From CAZMVY01 sp964617875 (GTDB lineage Bacteria > Planctomycetota > Phycisphaerae > UBA1845 > PWPN01): a stretch of DNA of 64,000 nt. The position numbers and the translations under genes are program-made. Below, one piece after another: positions 59,828 through 64,000 of this stretch. The stretch's first letter is position 1. Each line of letters opens with the position of its first letter. The stretch covers positions 1-64,000 of the forward strand of contig CAZUAI010000007.1 of NCBI GenBank assembly GCA_964617875.1, given 5' to 3'. The notes under the pieces are model-generated. The model saw nothing but the letters and a program-made list of their open reading frames with translations. It did no database searches and was not told where the DNA came from.

Positions 59828-61260
59828 GCCGCCGATGCCCCCTTTCGCACAGCCTGCCGCGCCGGGCCGCGCCGGCGCGGCCTGGGCAACGGCACCTGCT
59901 GCCGCAGCGCCCGGATCAACGCCGCCAGCGGCAAACGGGCCGGGCACGCATACGAGCACAGCCCGCAGCCGATGCACGCATGGACGTGCAGCGCCGCCGC
60001 GCGGTCGAGCATTCGCCGTTCCGCCGCGTTCAGCAACGCCCTCGGATCGAGACCCACCGGGCAATCCTCGAGGCACCAGCCGCAGCGGGTGCAAGGCCCC
60101 GGCGACGCCAGGGCCGAGTCCCGCATGATGCCCGACACCGTTTCGTCGGCGAGCAAGAGCAAGGCCGTGGTGTCCTTCGCGACGACCGTATCGAGCCGGC
60201 GGATGGCCACACCCGTCATCGGGTTGCCCGCGATAACACCCCACGGCGGCCGCCGCAGCCCAACGTGCTCGATCACGTGACGGATGGGCGTGCCGATCGC
60301 GATGGTGTAGTTGCCGGGGCGTTCGACCGCATCGCCGGAGACGGTGACCGGCCGCTGCGTCATCGGCATGCCGGAGCGGACCAGCGATTCAATCGCCGCC
60401 ACCGTGCCTGCAGTGATGACAAACGCCCCCACATCGAGCGCATCGCCGCCGACCGGGATCTCGCGGCCGAGGACCAGCAGGGTGAGCAGCGCCGGGTGGC
60501 CCTGCGGGTACTTGTTCACCAGCGGCACGATGCGAACGGCCGACCCGTGCGCCTTCGTCGCAAGCTGGGCAACCATCTTCCGCTTCGACGCATCGACGGC
60601 CAGCGAAACCCCCTCCGCACCCAGAAGGCTCGCGAGCCGCCTCGCCCCGTCGAGCACGTCGTCGGTCCGCTCCACGAGAATCCGCCAATCCACCGTCACG
60701 CAGGGCTCCGATTCCATCGCGTTCACAATGAGGCTTCGACAGCCCCGATCCGCCGCGTCACGGAGCCGATCAGCGACCAACACCCCGCGTCCGCCGGACG
60801 GGTCGGGCTCGACGATCCCCGCCCCGGCCGCATGCGCTATGAGTTCGTCGATCGTCGCGACCTGGAGCGCACTGGCCACGTGGGGAATGGCCGCCCGCGC
60901 GGTCTCGATCTCGACGCACGGCACCTCCGGCTGGTGCGGCGTGTCGCATACCCCGAAGGCCCTCACGACGCCGTCCGCAGACGCATGCGCATCGGCCCCG
61001 CCCGTCGGATTCCCGGGCCCCGGCGGATTCTTCGCCCGGGCAATCACCTCGCCGCAACGCACGACCTGGCCGACCTCGACGCACGGCAACGACGGCGGCC
61101 GACAGCCGTGTACAAGCGGCACGTACACCCGCCTGGCGATCGGCAGCGGCTGGGTCAGCCGGTCCTCGGTGCGGTCCTTCTCCGGCGGGAGGAACACGCC
61201 GCCCGCGAACGTCCGGTCCCGCCGCCAGAACCGCCGTACGTGCAACTGCCGTTCGCCCAC
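59824..61260 (-). CDS. RnfC-like iron-sulfur subunit lacking the NADH loop
   Basis: A 478-aa RnfC homologue. The N-terminal GGVFLPPEKDRTED and lipoyl-like domain, the KYPQGHPALLTLL and VGAFVITAGTVAAIESL blocks, and two C-terminal [4Fe-4S] motifs (CTRCGWCLEDCPVG, CIGCGLCSYACPARLPL) are present. The glycine-rich GGAGFPT loop that binds NADH/FMN in RnfC is replaced by EPDPSGGRGV, and the following ECEP is ESEP. NADH oxidation is therefore doubtful. The start is GTG 61260 with AGGAGG 5 nt upstream. It is coupled to the RnfD-like gene and divergent from aroB. Confidence 0.82.
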   Translation of the reverse strand: MGERQLHVRRFWRRDRTFAGGVFLPPEKDRTEDRLTQPLPIARRVYVPLVHGCRPPSLPCVEVGQVVRCGEVIARAKNPPGPGNPTGGADAHASADGVVRAFGVCDTPHQPEVPCVEIETARAAIPHVASALQVATIDELIAHAAGAGIVEPDPSGGRGVLVADRLRDAADRGCRSLIVNAMESEPCVTVDWRILVERTDDVLDGARRLASLLGAEGVSLAVDASKRKMVAQLATKAHGSAVRIVPLVNKYPQGHPALLTLLVLGREIPVGGDALDVGAFVITAGTVAAIESLVRSGMPMTQRPVTVSGDAVERPGNYTIAIGTPIRHVIEHVGLRRPPWGVIAGNPMTGVAIRRLDTVVAKDTTALLLLADETVSGIMRDSALASPGPCTRCGWCLEDCPVGLDPRALLNAAERRMLDRAAALHVHACIGCGLCSYACPARLPLAALIRALRQQVPLPRPRRRGPARQAVRKGASAA

Positions 61261-61403
61261 ACGATCCTCCTGCCCGGGCGTCCCGCCGGACCGGACCCGA
61301 CCCGCCCGCGACGCCCCGCACCATGACGTATAGCGGCGGAGCCGTCGAAGGGCCAGCCGGGGCCGGACTGGCAGCAGAAACGCCAGGCGGTTAAGGTTAT
61401 GGC

Positions 61404-62519
61404 ATGCCGAAAGCTGACATCCGTCAAGTGCAGGTCGAGCTGGGCCGGCGAAGCTACGCCGTCCGTATCGCATCCGGCATCTTGTACGACATCGGGCCAC
61501 AGATCCGCGAGATCCTTGCGTCGAGCCGATCGCTCAACGCCGCCGTCGTGACCGACGAAAACGTGGGCCCCGCCTATGCACAGCGGGTCGTCGATTCCAT
61601 GCGGCAGGCCGGCTACCACGTACACCTGGTGACCATCCCGGCGGGCGACGCCAGCAAGTCGCTCGCGCAGGCCGCGAAGCTGTACGACGCGATGGCCGAG
61701 GCCCGCATCGAGCGAAGCTCCCCGCTCGTCGCCCTCGGCGGCGGCGTGGTCGGCGACCTGACCGGCTTCGTCGCCGCCACATGGCTGCGCGGCGTCCCGT
61801 TCATCCAGTGCCCGACGACCGTCGAGGCGGACGTGGACGCCAGCGTCGGCGGCAAGACCGGCGTGAACCACCCCGCCGGCAAGAACCTGGTCGGCGCGTT
61901 CTACCAGCCGCGGCTCGTGCTGATGGACATCGCCACGCTCGACACGCTGAGCGACCGCGACTATCGCGCCGGCCTCGCCGAGAGCCTCAAGCACGGGGCG
62001 ATTCGCGATGCCGCATTCCTCGACTGGCAGGAACAGAACGTCGACCGGATTCTGGCCCGCGACCGGGCCGTCGTCGGCGAGCTGCTGGAGCGGAATGTCC
62101 GCATCAAGGCCGCCGTGGTAGCCGCCGACGAGCGCGAGGCGGGCCTGCGGGCAATCCTGAACTTCGGCCACACGATCGGTCATGCCGTCGAATCGCTGCT
62201 CGAGTACGAGTGGCGGCACGGAGAATGCGTCGCCGTGGGAATGGCGGCGGCGGCGAGAATCGCCGTCAACCGCTCAATCATGGCGGCGGATGACGCGCGG
62301 CGGCTGGAACGCATTCTCGAATCGCTTCGGCTGCCGACACGCATCCCCGCTCGCCTGACGACCGACGACATCGTGCGCGTGACGCGGATGGACAAGAAGG
62401 TCGCCGAGGGACGGGTGCGATTCGTCCTCGTCCCGCGTTTCGGCGAGGTCACCATCCGCGACGACATCGCCGAGAGCGACATGCGGCAGGCGGTCGAAGA
62501 GATCCGGGCGGACACGTAG
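61404..62519 (+). CDS. aroB: 3-dehydroquinate synthase
   Basis: A 371-aa NAD- and metal-dependent enzyme making 3-dehydroquinate in the shikimate pathway. The cofactor site ALGGGVVGDLTGFVAATW, substrate region PTTVEADVDASVGGKTGVNHPAGKN, metal-ligand Glu in GLAESLKHG and ligand His in NFGHTIGHAVE and EWRHGECVAVGM are intact. Length is normal. It is the only aromatic-pathway gene in the window. Confidence 0.96.
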   Translation: MPKADIRQVQVELGRRSYAVRIASGILYDIGPQIREILASSRSLNAAVVTDENVGPAYAQRVVDSMRQAGYHVHLVTIPAGDASKSLAQAAKLYDAMAEARIERSSPLVALGGGVVGDLTGFVAATWLRGVPFIQCPTTVEADVDASVGGKTGVNHPAGKNLVGAFYQPRLVLMDIATLDTLSDRDYRAGLAESLKHGAIRDAAFLDWQEQNVDRILARDRAVVGELLERNVRIKAAVVAADEREAGLRAILNFGHTIGHAVESLLEYEWRHGECVAVGMAAAARIAVNRSIMAADDARRLERILESLRLPTRIPARLTTDDIVRVTRMDKKVAEGRVRFVLVPRFGEVTIRDDIAESDMRQAVEEIRADT

Positions 62520-62571
62520 GGCGGGCGGTTCTCCACGGCTGCGTACTCCCGGCGGTGAAGGTTCGCCCGCC
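62520..62571. repeat. Nested hairpin repeat (family member C)
   Basis: Arms GGCGGGCG and CGCCCGCC, each with an inner GTT, enclose a GC-rich centre containing CTCCACGGC and GCGTACTCCC. It begins right after the aroB stop. It shares layout with 261-298 and sequence blocks with 53717-53763. It may act as a terminator-like hairpin but lacks a U-tract. Confidence 0.6.
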
Positions 62572-62600
62572 TTCCTGACGGAACGACGGAGTCACGACAC

Positions 62601-63749
62601 ATGACCGAAGCGCGCGTCGCCGCCGTTGCATCGCCGGCCGCCGTCCAGCATCTCCGCGTCAGCCTCGCCCGCGGCGTCGGGCCGATCTGTTTCGGCCGCC
62701 TTCTCGAACGATTCGGCACCGCCGCGGCGATCCTGGCGGCACCGGGCGACGCACTTCAGTGCGTGGACGGCATCGGCCCCGGAACCGCCGACGAGATCCT
62801 GCGGGCCCGCCACGGGCGCGAGTGGGAGGCCGAGCTGGAACTCGCCGCCGCCCGCGGCGTGCAGATCCTCTGCCGCGACGACCCATCGTGGCCGCAGGCC
62901 CTGCGCCACATCCCGGACCCGCCGATCTGCCTCTACGTCAAAGGCAGCCTCTGCCCCGAAGACGCGCTCGCGGTCGGGATCGTGGGCTCGCGCCGATGCA
63001 CGCAATACGGCCGTGAACAGGCACGGCGGCTGGGCTACGCGCTCGCGCAGCGAGGGCTGACCGTCGTGTCGGGACTCGCCAGGGGCATTGATGCGGCGGC
63101 CCATTGGGGCGCGCTGGAGGCCGGCGGACGCACTCTCGCGGTGCTCGGCAACGGCCTCGGCACCGTCTACCCGCCGGAGAACCGCCCGCTCGCCGACCGC
63201 ATTACCGCCGGATCGGGAGCCCTGATCAGCGAGCTGCCCATGCGGGCGGCGCCCGACAAGAACAACTTCGTCCCCCGAAACCGGATCATCGCCGGCCTGT
63301 CGCTCGGCGTCGTCGTGGTCGAAGCGGCCCACCGGAGCGGAGCCCTCGCCACCGCCCGGCACGCCGCCGAATACAACCGCGAGGTCTTTGCCGTCCCCGG
63401 CCGGATCGATTCGGCGATGTCCGACGGAACCAACGCCCTGATCCGCGACCAGCACGCGAAGCTCGTATGCCATGTCAAGGACGTGTTCGACGAGCTGGGC
63501 GAGGCGGGGAAGCTCCTGGGCCCCGACGAGCCGCTCTTCGCGCAGGCCCGCCCGACCCCCGCCCGCACGACCGCCGAGGAGCAGCGGATCTACGCAGCCC
63601 TCGCCGGCGAAGAACGGACGATCGAGCAGTTGTGCGACCTCGCGAACCTGTCCGCCGCGCAGGTGGCGTCCTCGCTGATCTCGATGCAACTCAAGGGATT
63701 GGTGCGTCAGTTGCCGGGCAGCGTCTTCGTGCGTGCGGGAACCGCGTGA
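62601..63749 (+). CDS. dprA: DNA processing protein DprA
   Basis: A 382-aa DprA, which loads RecA onto incoming single-stranded DNA during natural transformation. An N-terminal helix-hairpin-helix-like region (ALQCVDGIGPGTADEIL) precedes the Rossmann-like core with GIVGSRRCTQYGREQARRLG, VVSGLARGIDAAAHWGAL, LAVLGNGLGTVYPPENR and PRNRIIAGLSLGVVVVEA. A C-terminal winged helix (IYAALAGEERTIEQLCDLANL) is present. DprA is widespread and on its own does not show competence. Confidence 0.95.
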   Translation: MTEARVAAVASPAAVQHLRVSLARGVGPICFGRLLERFGTAAAILAAPGDALQCVDGIGPGTADEILRARHGREWEAELELAAARGVQILCRDDPSWPQALRHIPDPPICLYVKGSLCPEDALAVGIVGSRRCTQYGREQARRLGYALAQRGLTVVSGLARGIDAAAHWGALEAGGRTLAVLGNGLGTVYPPENRPLADRITAGSGALISELPMRAAPDKNNFVPRNRIIAGLSLGVVVVEAAHRSGALATARHAAEYNREVFAVPGRIDSAMSDGTNALIRDQHAKLVCHVKDVFDELGEAGKLLGPDEPLFAQARPTPARTTAEEQRIYAALAGEERTIEQLCDLANLSAAQVASSLISMQLKGLVRQLPGSVFVRAGTA

Positions 63750-63776
63750 ACCCCCGGCCGGCCGACGGAGACACCG

Positions 63777-64000
63777 TCAGTTCTCCATCGCGATCGGCAA
63801 CTCCACGTTGCCGCCGTTCGACACGAAAATCACCGTGCCGTTGTAGCTGGGCCCCGCCGGAAGCCCCGCGCGGTTGACCGTGATCGTATACAGCCCCTGG
63901 CCGCCGCTGGTCGGGTTCACGGAGATCCACGGCTTGACCGGGTGTACGTTGCTGATCACCAGTGCCCCGGTCCCGCCGTTGGTCACGCGAACCGTGGCGA
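63777..64000 (-). CDS. 3' end of a protein with a BACON-like beta domain (partial)
   Basis: The last 74 or so codons of a minus-strand gene that runs off the right edge. The sequence reads VRVTNGGTGALVISNV, then PWISVNPTSGGQG and YNGTVIFVSNGGNVELPI. This pattern (x-V-T-N-x-G-T-G-x-L-x-I, then W-I-S-V-x-P-x-S-G) is typical of BACON-type and related beta-sandwich repeats in large secreted proteins. Only the end of one repeat can be seen, so neither size nor function of the whole protein can be given. Confidence 0.7.
   Translation of the reverse strand, partial: ATVRVTNGGTGALVISNVHPVKPWISVNPTSGGQGLYTITVNRAGLPAGPSYNGTVIFVSNGGNVELPIAMEN

Noticed and set aside
1..64000. CRISPR array, prophage or insertion sequence
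   Set aside because: I saw no regularly spaced direct repeats, no cas genes, and no transposase, integrase or phage structural genes. The repeats present are short palindromic intergenic elements.

Overview
The window is a GC-rich (roughly two thirds G+C by eye) bacterial chromosome segment, almost certainly from a metagenome assembly: it contains a 100-N gap flanked by an exact 55-bp duplication. Several features point to Planctomycetota, probably a Phycisphaerae-like lineage. The division/cell-wall cluster has MraZ, RsmH, FtsI, MurE, MurF, MraY and FtsW but then stops, with no ftsQ, ftsA or ftsZ. A secreted protein ends in planctomycete-style dockerin-like repeats. There is a PEP-CTERM protein, an Rhs-repeat remnant, and short intergenic repeat families of the 'gcccgaagcgcaagcgaggg' and 'gcaggctggaagcctgc' type. 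The taxonomic call is inference; no rRNA gene is present.

Layout. 1-6.5 kb: repeat-rich edge with an Rhs fragment, a Tat-exported Gfo/Idh/MocA oxidoreductase, a 28-aa candidate membrane peptide, glycyl-tRNA synthetase (artificially split by the gap), an NHL-repeat lipoprotein and a chlorophyllase-like hydrolase lipoprotein. 6.75-18.4 kb: truncated dcw cluster (mraZ, a structured 270-nt spacer, a 70-aa ORF, rsmH, a LysM protein, an ftsL-like gene, ftsI, murE, murF, mraY, ftsW), led by a promoter carrying MraZ-like boxes. 18.6-22.5 kb: two secreted carbohydrate-active proteins (pectate-lyase-like beta-helix and GH97). 22.6-26.9 kb: a MacA/MacB-type export system (adaptor, ATPase, two permeases). 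27-33 kb: HtrA protease, SDR, old-yellow-enzyme reductase, acyl carrier protein and AMP-forming ligase. 33-37.5 kb: PEP-CTERM protein, release factor 1, ribosomal protein L31, a lipoprotein and a second Gfo/Idh/MocA protein.

37.9-53.7 kb is the most coherent system: a [FeFe]-hydrogenase locus on the plus strand. Two nearly adjoining Rex operators overlap the promoter of rex itself. Rex is followed by a HydC/NuoE-like subunit, a HydB/NuoF-like subunit fused to a GltD/NfnB-like NADPH oxidoreductase, and the catalytic HydA. Next come a receiver-only regulator, a hydrogenase-like sensor histidine kinase that keeps all four H-cluster cysteines, a second receiver-only regulator and a receiver-histidine kinase hybrid. 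The run ends with the maturases HydE and HydG, aspartate ammonia-lyase and HydF. This implies a soluble, possibly bifurcating hydrogenase tied to both NAD(H) and NADP(H), controlled by NADH/NAD+ through Rex and probably by H2 through the sensor kinase, with its H-cluster assembly genes alongside.

53.8-64 kb: a PlsC acyltransferase and DUF4432 epimerase-like pair, ScpB (apparently leaderless), a membrane-anchored DUF362/dockerin-like protein, a two-gene RnfD/RnfC locus whose RnfC lacks the usual glycine-rich NADH/FMN loop, AroB, DprA, and the 3' end of a secreted protein with a BACON-like or similar beta-sandwich domain.
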